Position numbers and translations under genes: made by a program. 8,056 nucleotides of DNA, from assembly GCA_945865705.1 (NCBI GenBank), contig CAMBEY010000128.1, forward strand, positions 1-8,056, written 5' to 3'. This document shows positions 1-7,457 of this stretch, piece after piece (position 1 is the first letter of the stretch; each line of letters opens with the position of its first letter). The stretch comes from Candidatus Sulfopaludibacter sp. SbA3. GTDB lineage: Bacteria; Acidobacteriota; Terriglobia; 2-12-FULL-54-10. Under the pieces are notes generated by a model, which had not been told where the DNA came from, did no database searches, and worked only from the letters and a program-made list of their open reading frames with translations.

Positions 1-1
1 C

Positions 2-1540
2 GTGGCCTGGTCCGTGCAGGCAGAGCGCTGGCAGGAAGGCTTCACTATCACCAGCGCGCCCCTCTACTACGACGGACTGGTGATCATCGGCTTCGCGGGA
101 GCCGAGTATGGAGTGCGCGGTCGCGTGAAAGCTTATGACGCGCGCGACGGCCATCTGGTGTGGACCTTCTACACTATTCCCGGCCCGGGCGAAGTGGGCC
201 ACGATACCTGGCGGCAGAACAACGACGCCTGGAAGCGCGGTGGCGGAACCGTGTGGCAGACACCCGCGGTTGACCCTGCGTTGGGATTGCTCTATTTCTC
301 CACTGGCAACGCCGGGCCGGACTTTAGCGGCGCGGTTCGTGCCGGCGACAACCTCTTCTCATCATCCATCGTGGCTATCGAAGCCAGGACCGGAAAATAC
401 CGCTGGCACTTCCAGCAGGTGCACCACGACCTGTGGGATTATGACAGCTCTAGCCCGGTGGTGCTTTTCGATATTCAATACAAGGGGAAGCTGCGCAAGG
501 CGCTGGCTGAGCCGGGCAAGACCGGCTGGGTGTACATACTCGACCGCGAAACTGGTAAGCCGCTCATCGGCATCGTCGAGAGGCCGGTGCCGCAGGAGCC
601 GCGTCAGGCCACCGCGAAGACGCAGCCATATCCCATCGGTGACGCGTTCGTGCCACAATCGGTTGACATAGCGCCCGAGGGCTTCAATCTTGTCAACGGC
701 GGACGCATCTTCACGCCCTACTGGACCACGCCCGTGGTGGCGCGGCCCGGCCAGGGCGGTGGCGCCAACTGGCCGCCCAGCTCCTACGACATTGACTCGG
801 GTTACCTTTACGTTTGCGCGCAGGACCGCACTGGCGTGTTCACCGCCAGCGAGGATGCCGTCAATATCCCCGAACCGGGCGAGCGCTACATAGGCGGAGT
901 ATTCGGCAATATTCCTTGGAGCGTGACCGGCATCCTCGCCGCACTCGATATGCACACGAACAAGCTGGTCTGGCAGCAGCGCTGGCCGGAGCGCTGCTAC
1001 AGTGGATCGGTGGTTACGGCGGGCGGGCTGCTATTTGTCGGCCGCGGCGACGGCCGACTGACGGCGCTGAACTCCACCAATGGAGGACTGCTGTGGCAGT
1101 TTCAGACCGGCGCAGGTGTGAACGCGCCAGCCAGCGTGGTTGAGTATCGCGGTGAGCAATACGTGGTGGTTTACTCTGGCGGCAGTCTATTCGCCAACGC
1201 TCCGCGCGGCGACAGCATCTGGCTGTTTTCGTTGAACGGCAAGATGGGACCGGTCGAGCCGGCTCGCACCACGGCGGCGGTACCCACGACGTCGGCGGCT
1301 CCGGCAGCCAACGTCTCAAATGGCGGCGCAGTCTTCAAGTCCACCTGCGCTTCTTGCCACGGGGAGAATGGAGAAGGTGGGCACGGCGGCGGGCCGTCGC
1401 TGGCGCGTGCAACGAGCGCGGGCGCGGTGGCTGAGCTAGTCAGCAATGGCCGGGATCAGATGCCGGCGTTCGGAAGCAAGCTTTCGGCTGAGCAGATTCA
1501 CGATGTCAGCGCATTTGTTGCCGAGAAGTTGGCACACTGA
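2..1540 (+). CDS. PQQ-dependent alcohol dehydrogenase with C-terminal cytochrome c domain (5' partial)
   Basis: Periplasmic quinohaemoprotein expected to oxidise an alcohol with PQQ and pass electrons to its own c-type haem. Numbering is from the first codon in the window. Residues about 1-415 are an eight-bladed propeller of the methanol/ethanol dehydrogenase type, with repeated Trp-docking blades (for example GGLLWQFQTGAG at 361-372). Expected active-site residues are visible: Glu35 in AEYGVRG and Asn103 in STGN (metal ligands), Trp85 in GGGTVW (stacks on PQQ) and Asp146 in HHDLWDYD (catalytic base). An Ala/Thr/Pro-rich linker (about 421-438) leads to a small cytochrome c domain with CASCH at 449-453 and a likely axial Met487 in QMPAF. 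The frame is open at the left edge, so the GTG at position 2 is not a real start; the signal peptide, first blade and the usual adjacent-Cys pair are missing, perhaps 100-200 residues. The stop is TGA, and the gene converges on the ankyrin gene. The family is certain; the substrate is not. Confidence 0.93.
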   Translation: MAWSVQAERWQEGFTITSAPLYYDGLVIIGFAGAEYGVRGRVKAYDARDGHLVWTFYTIPGPGEVGHDTWRQNNDAWKRGGGTVWQTPAVDPALGLLYFSTGNAGPDFSGAVRAGDNLFSSSIVAIEARTGKYRWHFQQVHHDLWDYDSSSPVVLFDIQYKGKLRKALAEPGKTGWVYILDRETGKPLIGIVERPVPQEPRQATAKTQPYPIGDAFVPQSVDIAPEGFNLVNGGRIFTPYWTTPVVARPGQGGGANWPPSSYDIDSGYLYVCAQDRTGVFTASEDAVNIPEPGERYIGGVFGNIPWSVTGILAALDMHTNKLVWQQRWPERCYSGSVVTAGGLLFVGRGDGRLTALNSTNGGLLWQFQTGAGVNAPASVVEYRGEQYVVVYSGGSLFANAPRGDSIWLFSLNGKMGPVEPARTTAAVPTTSAAPAANVSNGGAVFKSTCASCHGENGEGGHGGGPSLARATSAGAVAELVSNGRDQMPAFGSKLSAEQIHDVSAFVAEKLAH

Positions 1541-1584
1541 ACGGTGCGCCTGCGCGATCCATAGGCAGTCTCACCTTCTGAGTG
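1541..1584. other. Convergent intergenic gap
   Basis: These 44 nt separate two converging stop codons (the dehydrogenase TGA ending at 1540 and the ankyrin TGA at 1587-1585). I see only a small GC-rich self-complementary patch near 1545-1555, with no usable loop and no T-run on either strand, so I do not call a Rho-independent terminator. Transcription from both sides would have to stop by another mechanism or read into the opposing gene. Confidence 0.6.
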
Positions 1585-3168
1585 TCACTTGGAAATGACC
1601 AGCGGCGTGGCGCTATCCTTCACAACGTCCATCACCTGTACACCGGACTCATCGAGCGACTTCGCGCCAAGATTGCGCAGCAGCGCCATCGTGCTGGGAT
1701 GGGGGCCAAAAGGCGACTTGGACACGTTATAACTGTTCTTTGTAATTACTCCCGAGGCCAAGCTTAGCGGAGTCTGGCCCATGGAATCCATGACATCCAG
1801 CTTCGCCCCACGCTCCACCAAATACTGGATGATGGCATTTGCGCCGATGCGAGCCGCGCCATGCAGGGCGGTCTGCGTGTCGTCCTGATTTGCCATGCCT
1901 ACCTGCGCGCCGTGTTCCACGAGAATCCTCACTACCTCCAGTGCACCTGTATCATCTAGGGGTAGGCGATCCTCACTGCGTCCAACTCCGGCCGCCAGCA
2001 TCAATGCGGTGGTGTTTTTCTCCGTGGCGATCCCCGGGTTCGCCCCACTCTCCAGCAGCAAGCGGACCAATGCAGCATCTGAAGATGCCGCCGCCAGAAG
2101 CAGCGGAGTCGCTCCGACTGGGCTTACCAATGAGCCGCTCTCCGGATTTCTTTTCATGCGCGCGCTCGGGTCGGCGCCACGGGCAAGAAGCGTCTTCACC
2201 AGCCTGAGCATATTAGGCTGCCGCGCAGTGGGCGAATCGCCCATGCCATTGGAATCCTGCCGGTTAATATATACAATTCCTTTGCGAACCGCATAGTGGA
2301 TCACCGATCCATTGGCGTCTGAAGCGTTCGGATTGGCACCGTTTTCTGTCAGAAAAATGGCCATCTCCTCCTGGCCGCTTATGGTGGCAAGAAGAAGCGG
2401 AGTCATCTCGCCACGCGACTCGATAACCCTCATATATCCGGCGGCGGTGAAGGCCCCCCGGTTGGATGGGGCTGCGGCAGAGGCTTCGTCTACTTGCGCG
2501 CCGGCCTCCAGCAGGATGCGCGCCGTGGCGATATCACCCTGCTGCGCGGCAAACAAAAGTGGCGTAAAGCCGCTCTTGGACTTGGCATGAACATCGGCGC
2601 CATGCTGAATCAAGAAGCGGGCCACCTCGGAGTGTTTTTCGGCTACGGCCCACATCAGCGCCGATTGGCCGCCCAAGGTCTCGCGGGCATTCACCTCCGC
2701 GCCGTGTTCCAGCAACGATCTAACGGCATCGACACTGCCAGTGCTCGCCGCCGTCATCAACGGAGTCTCGCCAGTTGGCGGCGACTGCTTTGGATCTGCC
2801 CCCGAGCGGAGCAACTTCTCGATCATCCTTGCGCTGCCGTTCTGGCAAGCCAGCGCCAGCGGAGTGATTCCATTCCTGTTTGCCGTGTTTACCTTTGCTC
2901 CAGCTTGGAGCAATATCTCGGCCATTTCCAACTCATCCCAATGGACGGCCCACGTCAAGGCCATTGCGCCATCGGCTTGCGGTGCGTTTACGTCCGCCTG
3001 CGCTTTGAGCAGGGCGCGCAATGCGTTCCAGTCCTGCTGACGAGCCGCATCTGCCACTCGTGATTCGGCTCCGAGTGCGGAGCACGGAAATGCGAGCAGC
3101 ACAAACAGGAGGAACAGATGCCTTGCAGAAGATTGCCGGGAACTCAGAACGATGTTGGCTAAGTGCAT
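1585..3168 (-). CDS. Exported ankyrin-repeat protein
   Basis: A 527-residue protein, probably a periplasmic protein-binding scaffold. Residues 1 to about 34 form a Sec-type signal peptide: Arg/His-containing start, hydrophobic core LFLLFVLLAF, likely cleavage after SALGA. The adjacent Cys is preceded by Pro, so a lipoprotein lipobox is unlikely. About twelve ankyrin repeats follow from residue 37 to 503, most with the TPLxxA and LLxxGAxxN pattern. Several carry loop insertions, near 230-252, 298-318, 340-350, 398-408 and 473-490. A short non-repeat tail ends the protein. The ATG at 3168 is preferred over the adjacent GTG at 3171 because a weak GGGTGA ribosome-binding site (3181-3176) lies 7 nt before it. 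It is the last gene of the minus-strand operon, 41 nt after the DUF1552 stop. The repeats are unmistakable; the partner is unknown. Ankyrin genes beside DUF1592/DUF1552 pairs are, from general knowledge, a recurring acidobacterial arrangement. Confidence 0.93.
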   Translation of the reverse strand: MHLANIVLSSRQSSARHLFLLFVLLAFPCSALGAESRVADAARQQDWNALRALLKAQADVNAPQADGAMALTWAVHWDELEMAEILLQAGAKVNTANRNGITPLALACQNGSARMIEKLLRSGADPKQSPPTGETPLMTAASTGSVDAVRSLLEHGAEVNARETLGGQSALMWAVAEKHSEVARFLIQHGADVHAKSKSGFTPLLFAAQQGDIATARILLEAGAQVDEASAAAPSNRGAFTAAGYMRVIESRGEMTPLLLATISGQEEMAIFLTENGANPNASDANGSVIHYAVRKGIVYINRQDSNGMGDSPTARQPNMLRLVKTLLARGADPSARMKRNPESGSLVSPVGATPLLLAAASSDAALVRLLLESGANPGIATEKNTTALMLAAGVGRSEDRLPLDDTGALEVVRILVEHGAQVGMANQDDTQTALHGAARIGANAIIQYLVERGAKLDVMDSMGQTPLSLASGVITKNSYNVSKSPFGPHPSTMALLRNLGAKSLDESGVQVMDVVKDSATPLVISK

Positions 3169-3209
3169 CACTTTATCACCCAGATCAGTCGGTGCAGCAA
3201 TCTGCGCGA

Positions 3210-4553
3210 CTATAGGTCCAATTTTCCATTGCTATCGCCGAAGGAATCCGCGCTGACCCCGAAGCGATTCAGCAGGGTTACATACAGGTTGGACATGGGG
3301 GTATGCTGCGGAACCCGCACATGCCTGCCCATGGTAAGCTTGCCGCCTCCGCCAATCAGCAGCACCGGTAGGTCATGGTTCAGATGCATGTTCCCGTCGC
3401 TGATGCAACATCCGTAAATAGTCAGAGTATGATCCAGCAGGGAACCGTCGCCATCCGGAGTGGAGTTCAGCCTCTCCAGGAAATATGCCAATAACTGCGT
3501 GTGTAGGAGGTCGATCTTCGTTACTTTGGAGATCTTGACAGAATCCCCCTGGTGGTGTGTCAGAGGATGATAGGCGTCCGCGATCCCCAACTCATCAAAC
3601 ACTCGCGTACCCTGCTCGCGCCCCATCATGAAGGTGGTAACGCGAGTCATATCACTCTGGAAAGCCAGCACCTCCAGATCGAACATCAGCTTGGTATGCT
3701 CCGTGTACTTTGCAGGCACTCCCGCTGGCCGCTCGAAGGTCGGCAGGTCCCTGGACGACTGCTCTTCAGCCATCTGGATGCGGCGTTCCACGCTGCGCAC
3801 CGCGTCGAAGTAATCGACCAGTTTTTGCCCGTCCGCAGGACCCAGGCGATTCATCAGGCTGCTCGCGCTCTGCCGGACGTAGTCCAAAACGCTGCGATCC
3901 TCGTGCATCCGGGAAATCTTTGCAGCCCGGTCGGTGCTATTCGCGTCTCCAAAAAGTCTCTCGAACACTTCACGTGGATGGTTCAACATCGGCACGGGAG
4001 TAGTCGGTGTGCGCCAGCAGAGAGTATTGCTGTAGGCGCAAGTGTAACCGGTGTCGCAAACTCCCAGAATATCGGTGGAGTCGATGGCCAGTTCGAGTGA
4101 GGTCAACTGCGTCTTTTTCCCAGCCTCCCTGGCAATCATCTGATCCACGGAAGTCCCCACACGAAAGTCGGCACCCTCGGTCCTCTTGGGGTGAGCGCCA
4201 GTGAGAAACACGGAACTGGCGCGTGGATGAAAACCACCCGCTTCGTCGGCCACCAGCGCGCGCGCGTTGTTGTGCGCCAAGCCGCTCATCACCATCAGTT
4301 TGTTCCGGAACGGCGTCAGCGGCCCCAGAGTTGGCGTCATCTCAAACGCGGCTCCCTCCGTGGCGGGAGTCCATTTGTTCATGATGATTCCGTTGGGCAC
4401 ATACGCCGTCGAAAACCGTTGTGGATACAGGTCGGCTGGATCGTTGGGCTTGGCGGAGGCAGGCGTCATTGCATCCAGCAATGGCAACGCGATCACCGCG
4501 CTTGCGCCGCGCAGGAATGTCCGGCGCGGAATTGTTTTGTTAAAGAGCATCAT
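3210..4553 (-). CDS. DUF1552-family protein with twin-arginine signal
   Basis: A 447-residue member of the DUF1552 family, whose biochemical function is not established; it resembles the DUF1501/alkaline-phosphatase-like group. The N-terminus carries a Tat signal, PRRTFLRGA (Arg10-Arg11), followed by a hydrophobic stretch and a probable cleavage near ASA at 32-34, so it should be exported folded. Family blocks visible are GLAHNNARA (91-99), GGFHPRASSVFLTGAHP (106-122), CWRTPTTPVPM (179-189) with PREVFERLFG (193-202), HPLTHHQGD (329-337) and SDGNMHLNHDLPVLLIGGGG (385-404). The His/Asp-rich last two are candidate metal sites. A longer reading frame begins at 4619, but ATG 4553 is preferred: GGAGGT at 4569-4564 sits 10 nt before it, and it overlaps the upstream stop as ATGA, indicating translational coupling. 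An ATG at 4550 is the alternative. It is second in the operon, next to its usual DUF1592 partner. Confidence 0.93.
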   Translation of the reverse strand: MMLFNKTIPRRTFLRGASAVIALPLLDAMTPASAKPNDPADLYPQRFSTAYVPNGIIMNKWTPATEGAAFEMTPTLGPLTPFRNKLMVMSGLAHNNARALVADEAGGFHPRASSVFLTGAHPKRTEGADFRVGTSVDQMIAREAGKKTQLTSLELAIDSTDILGVCDTGYTCAYSNTLCWRTPTTPVPMLNHPREVFERLFGDANSTDRAAKISRMHEDRSVLDYVRQSASSLMNRLGPADGQKLVDYFDAVRSVERRIQMAEEQSSRDLPTFERPAGVPAKYTEHTKLMFDLEVLAFQSDMTRVTTFMMGREQGTRVFDELGIADAYHPLTHHQGDSVKISKVTKIDLLHTQLLAYFLERLNSTPDGDGSLLDHTLTIYGCCISDGNMHLNHDLPVLLIGGGGKLTMGRHVRVPQHTPMSNLYVTLLNRFGVSADSFGDSNGKLDL

Positions 4554-6961
4554 AGAGATCGAGACCTCCGCATTTGGAAAGGGGCGCTGCGCACAATCTC
4601 GGCTATCAGCGCATGCCACCGATGGCCATCCTTGGCTGACGCACGCAAGGCCTTACGAACGGCTGGCCCATCATAGTGTTCCAGCCCGCGGCCCAGCGCG
4701 TAGGTGAAAAGCCTCTCGGCCACCACACTTGCGAAGAGATCGCCGTTCTTCAGGAGAATCTCCCGCAACTCAACCGGCCCGTTGAATCGCGAGCCGTCCG
4801 GAAGCACGCCGGAGGCGTCCACCGGTGTGCCTGAGCCACCGCTGACGCTGCGCCACTTGCCCAATCCGTCGAAGTTTTCCAAGGCAAATCCCAGCGGATC
4901 CATCCGCGCGTGACAGGCCGCGCAAGCCGAGTTAGCGCGATGCTTCTCCATCTGTTCGCGCATCGACACAATCTTTCCATCGTTACCACGGTCCTGGAGC
5001 GCGGGAACATCGGGCGGAGGAGGCGGCGGCGGTGAGCCCAGCAGATTTTCAAGAATCCACTTTCCACGCAGCGTGGGCGACGTCCGGTTAGGGTAGGAGG
5101 TAACCGTCAGAATCGAGCCCTGACCTAATAGCCCGCGGCGGTTCAAGTCCGCTAACCGAACTCGCCTGAAGTGGCTTCCATAGATGCTGGAGATACCATA
5201 GTGGCGGGCCAAACGTTCGTTTACGAAAGTGTAATCAGTGCTGACGAGGTCTAAGACGCTGCGGTTCTCCCGCAACATGCTGGCAAAGAAAAGTTCCGTC
5301 TCGCGCTGGAAAGCCTCGCGCAGATTCTCATCAAAATCTGGGAATTCCTTGGGGTCCGGAACGGCATGTTCAATATTCCGGAGGTAGAGCCACTGGCTGT
5401 CAAAGTTGGCAACTAATGCCTCGGACCGACGGTCGGCGAGCATCCTGCGCACTTGCTGATCGAGCACGCTCGGATTTCGCAGTTTTCCACCCTCCGCCAG
5501 CCCCAGCAACTCCTCGTCCGGAAGGCTGCTCCATAGGAAAAAGGAAAGACGCGAAGCCAGTTCCAGATCGCTCAGGACATAAGGAGTATTGGGAGCAAGG
5601 CCAGCAGGGTCCTGTTCGATCCGAAATAGAAATTCCGGCGACACCAGCATGGACCGCAGGGCAAGCTCGATCCCGGCCTCGAATCCGCCGCGGCTGTTCC
5701 CGGCAGCAAATGGCTCCATCAGTGCGATCAGATCATTGGCGACAACAGGCCGCCGGAAGGCTCTCCGCGCAAGTTTTTGCAAGATTTTCCTCGCGCAGGC
5801 CTCGGCATTCTGACCGACCGTAGGCCGACAGGAAAAGATCGTCTTGCGGCTGGGAGTGTCGCCCGGCCCCCGTGCCTCATACGGGCCGCCGATGGTGATG
5901 TTGCCGAGTGAGAGATCGTCGCTGAGGTCCGCGCCCCTGGAGCGCAGAATCCCCTCCGGCTTGGAAACATACTCTCTCGGAAACGAGACTCCCACGAGGT
6001 GTGGACCAGCAGACACATGAACGCGAAACTCCAGTCCAGCGTCCGCGGGAGGCACAACCTTGCCTGTACTGTTTCCAGCGCCAAGGGCTGAAGGTTGAAG
6101 CGTTGGGCCTAATTCCACGCCCGCGCCGCCCGCCGTCAAGACTTTAACAATCGCCGAGTCAATCGAGACCTCAATGTGGTGGGGTTTCGTTAACAGGCCA
6201 AGAATTATTGAGCCGTCGTAGCTTCTTTTTAAGCGCAGGCGAAAAGTGTACTCAGCGTCCAGGGGAAAATTGTGCTGAATGGATGCTCCGCCACGAGACC
6301 CAAACGGAAGATTCTCGTTTGGGCGATCTTCTTGCATATAGTATCGCGGTACGTGATAGGTAATCTCGGTTGGCTGAACATCTAGACTACCCACGGCCAT
6401 CCTGCTGATGGTCCGCGCGGCAGCAAGATATCGTTCCATCAACAAGGGCGAGACGGTTAGAATGTCTCCGATATTATCAAATCCATAGCTGCTGTCATCG
6501 GGAGGCAACAGTGCTTTGGCATCAACATCAACGGCTAGAAGGTCGCGCACTGCGTTGGCATACTCGGCCCGATTCAGCCGGTGGATGCCGGGCCTGCCGG
6601 GGTTCGGGCTGGCCGCCCAAGAACTATCCAGCGCCGCTACCAGATAGGCAGTGAAGGCACGGTAACCTGCCTGATCCGGCCTTGGGACTCCCGCGGGGGG
6701 CATGGCCTGCGTGCGCAGCTTTTGCAGAACCTTCTCCCAAAGCGCGCTATCCTGAGCAACATGCTCAACGTCTACCGTGTCCAATATTAGTCCGGCGGTA
6801 CGCAGTTTTTCATTATGACAATTCACGCAGTAGCGATTCAGCAGGGCACTGTGGGAACCGGACGTGACAGGGGGAGGGTCCGTCCTGCCGCTCTGGGAAG
6901 CAGAAACCTGTGGCAACACCATCCAAAAAACCGAGAAGCTGATCAAGACTGCACGCGACAT
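4550..6961 (-). CDS. DUF1592-family multi-domain protein with two haem c sites (DUF1587/1595/1592/1588/1585)
   Basis: An 803-residue exported protein of a family common in Planctomycetota, Acidobacteriota and Verrucomicrobiota; its reaction is unknown. Residues 1 to about 22 are a signal peptide (hydrophobic, ending near VSASQ). Then come a cytochrome-like segment with CVNCH at 45-49 and a possible Met ligand in AMPPAG (86-91); DUF1587 around HRLNRAEY (127-134); a beta-rich region at about 200-365 of binding-domain character; DUF1595 at CARKILQKLARRAFRRPV (389-406); DUF1592 from about 461 to 590; DUF1588 with LGQGSILTVTSYPNRTSP (612-629) and a seven-Pro run at 644-650; a second CxxCH, CAACH, at 680-684 followed by MDPLG; and DUF1585 around 739-770. 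ATG 6961 is preferred because GAGGGTGG (6977-6970) lies just upstream and translation begins at the signal peptide; an in-frame GTG at 6988 adds nine residues. It is the first gene of the operon and overlaps the DUF1552 start by 4 nt. Confidence 0.93.
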   Translation of the reverse strand: MSRAVLISFSVFWMVLPQVSASQSGRTDPPPVTSGSHSALLNRYCVNCHNEKLRTAGLILDTVDVEHVAQDSALWEKVLQKLRTQAMPPAGVPRPDQAGYRAFTAYLVAALDSSWAASPNPGRPGIHRLNRAEYANAVRDLLAVDVDAKALLPPDDSSYGFDNIGDILTVSPLLMERYLAAARTISRMAVGSLDVQPTEITYHVPRYYMQEDRPNENLPFGSRGGASIQHNFPLDAEYTFRLRLKRSYDGSIILGLLTKPHHIEVSIDSAIVKVLTAGGAGVELGPTLQPSALGAGNSTGKVVPPADAGLEFRVHVSAGPHLVGVSFPREYVSKPEGILRSRGADLSDDLSLGNITIGGPYEARGPGDTPSRKTIFSCRPTVGQNAEACARKILQKLARRAFRRPVVANDLIALMEPFAAGNSRGGFEAGIELALRSMLVSPEFLFRIEQDPAGLAPNTPYVLSDLELASRLSFFLWSSLPDEELLGLAEGGKLRNPSVLDQQVRRMLADRRSEALVANFDSQWLYLRNIEHAVPDPKEFPDFDENLREAFQRETELFFASMLRENRSVLDLVSTDYTFVNERLARHYGISSIYGSHFRRVRLADLNRRGLLGQGSILTVTSYPNRTSPTLRGKWILENLLGSPPPPPPPDVPALQDRGNDGKIVSMREQMEKHRANSACAACHARMDPLGFALENFDGLGKWRSVSGGSGTPVDASGVLPDGSRFNGPVELREILLKNGDLFASVVAERLFTYALGRGLEHYDGPAVRKALRASAKDGHRWHALIAEIVRSAPFQMRRSRSL
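4564..4569 (-). promoter_or_regulatory. Ribosome-binding site deciding the DUF1552 start
   Basis: GGAGGT on the minus strand lies inside the 3' end of the DUF1592 gene, 10 nt before ATG 4553 and 13 nt before ATG 4550. It supports the 4553 start, gives a 4-nt stop/start overlap, and argues against the in-frame start at 4619, which would place a 22-residue extension before the Tat signal. Confidence 0.7.
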
Positions 6962-6988
6962 CTCGTCAACCACCCTCTTTCCAAGCAC

Positions 6989-7429
6989 CCGCGGGCCAGT
7001 ACTACGATTCGGTGCCCATTTCTCTGTCTGCTGTATATCATGAACCGCCCACAGAGATCAACAATATTGACATGGTGGGTAAGGATTAGACCGATCCATT
7101 CGAAGTCCGCTATCGAACGGCTAGAGAAGCGACAATCCTGATGTGGTGCTGCTCGGCTCCTGCCGCGAGTCCACCAATCGCACACGGATGAAGCTCGCAA
7201 AATATTTCAAACGAGTCGCGATGGCCGACGGCACTGACGGACTCTCCATGTAACACGCTGGCCTGCTGGATACGCGATATTTGCGAGAAATACTCAACGC
7301 CGATCTCGTGCGTAGGAACCAGCTCATAGAGACACATCGGTGGCGTTGGCCGCCCTATTGGCAGCCGACAAAATCATGGCCGAAGTAGCTCTTGCGGAAG
7401 GTCTATCAGTAATCAATCCAGTGTTGTCA
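6989..7429. other. Intergenic region without a supported gene
   Basis: About 440 nt between the operon and the insertion sequence. Apart from the promoter candidate, I see nothing I can assign. The longest frames are on the minus strand (7337-7110, 75 codons, with no ribosome-binding site before its ATG; and 7200-6943, which overlaps the start of the DUF1592 gene). Neither resembles a family I recognise. A plus-strand frame across 7343-7435 ends in a short stretch faintly like the C-terminus of a PIN-domain toxin, but it has no start or upstream domain. The region could be degraded sequence left by past insertions. Confidence 0.5.
7032..7061 (-). promoter_or_regulatory. Candidate promoter of the minus-strand operon
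   Basis: On the minus strand TTGATC (7061-7056) and TATACA (7037-7032) are separated by 18 nt, each matching the sigma-70 consensus at four positions. Transcription would start near 7025, leaving a leader of about 64 nt before ATG 6961. This is the best-placed pair I found upstream of the operon, but it is weak, and acidobacterial promoters are poorly characterised. Confidence 0.3.
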
Positions 7430-7451
7430 TACTAAGTTGCATTCATATAGG
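7424..7451 (+). promoter_or_regulatory. Candidate transposase promoter
   Basis: TTGTCA (7424-7429) and TATAGG (7446-7451) are 16 nt apart in the AT-rich left end. A second possible pair is TTGCAT (7437-7442) with TATAAA (7458-7463), 15 nt apart. If the element starts at 7430, the first -35 box would lie in flanking host DNA, giving a hybrid promoter. Neither pair is strong. Confidence 0.25.
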
Positions 7452-7457
7452 TACTAA
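7452..7457 (+). repeat. Second copy of a TACTAA direct repeat
   Basis: TACTAA occurs at 7430-7435 and again here, the two starts being 22 nt apart, about two helical turns. They lie in the presumed left terminus of the insertion sequence and could be transposase contact sites, but a six-base repeat in AT-rich DNA can arise by chance. Confidence 0.3.

Noticed and set aside
362..955. Long minus-strand open frame (197 codons) within the dehydrogenase gene
   Set aside because: It lies wholly inside a clearly coding plus-strand gene with conserved active-site motifs; long antisense frames are expected in GC-rich coding DNA.
1541..1584. Bidirectional terminator between the convergent genes
   Set aside because: No stem of adequate length with a workable loop, and no T-run on either strand.
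2494..3063. Plus-strand open frame of 189 codons opposite the ankyrin gene
   Set aside because: The minus strand encodes unmistakable ankyrin repeats here; the opposite frame has no recognisable domain and is a by-product of the repeated codon pattern.
6962..6988. GTG at 6988 as the start of the DUF1592 gene
   Set aside because: No ribosome-binding site lies upstream of it, whereas GAGGGTGG precedes ATG 6961, which begins directly at the signal peptide.
7067..7072. Perfect TTGACA on the plus strand, possible -35 box
   Set aside because: There is no acceptable -10 box 15-19 nt downstream and no gene on this strand until the transposase more than 400 nt away.
7056..7072. Possible operator palindrome overlapping the -35 box of the operon
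   Set aside because: Only an 8-base core (CAATATTG) is truly self-complementary; the flanks do not extend the symmetry.
7343..7435. Possible PIN-domain toxin fragment on the plus strand
   Set aside because: Only about 30 codons resemble the C-terminal tail of such toxins. There is no start, no N-terminal acidic motif and no antitoxin, so chance is more likely.
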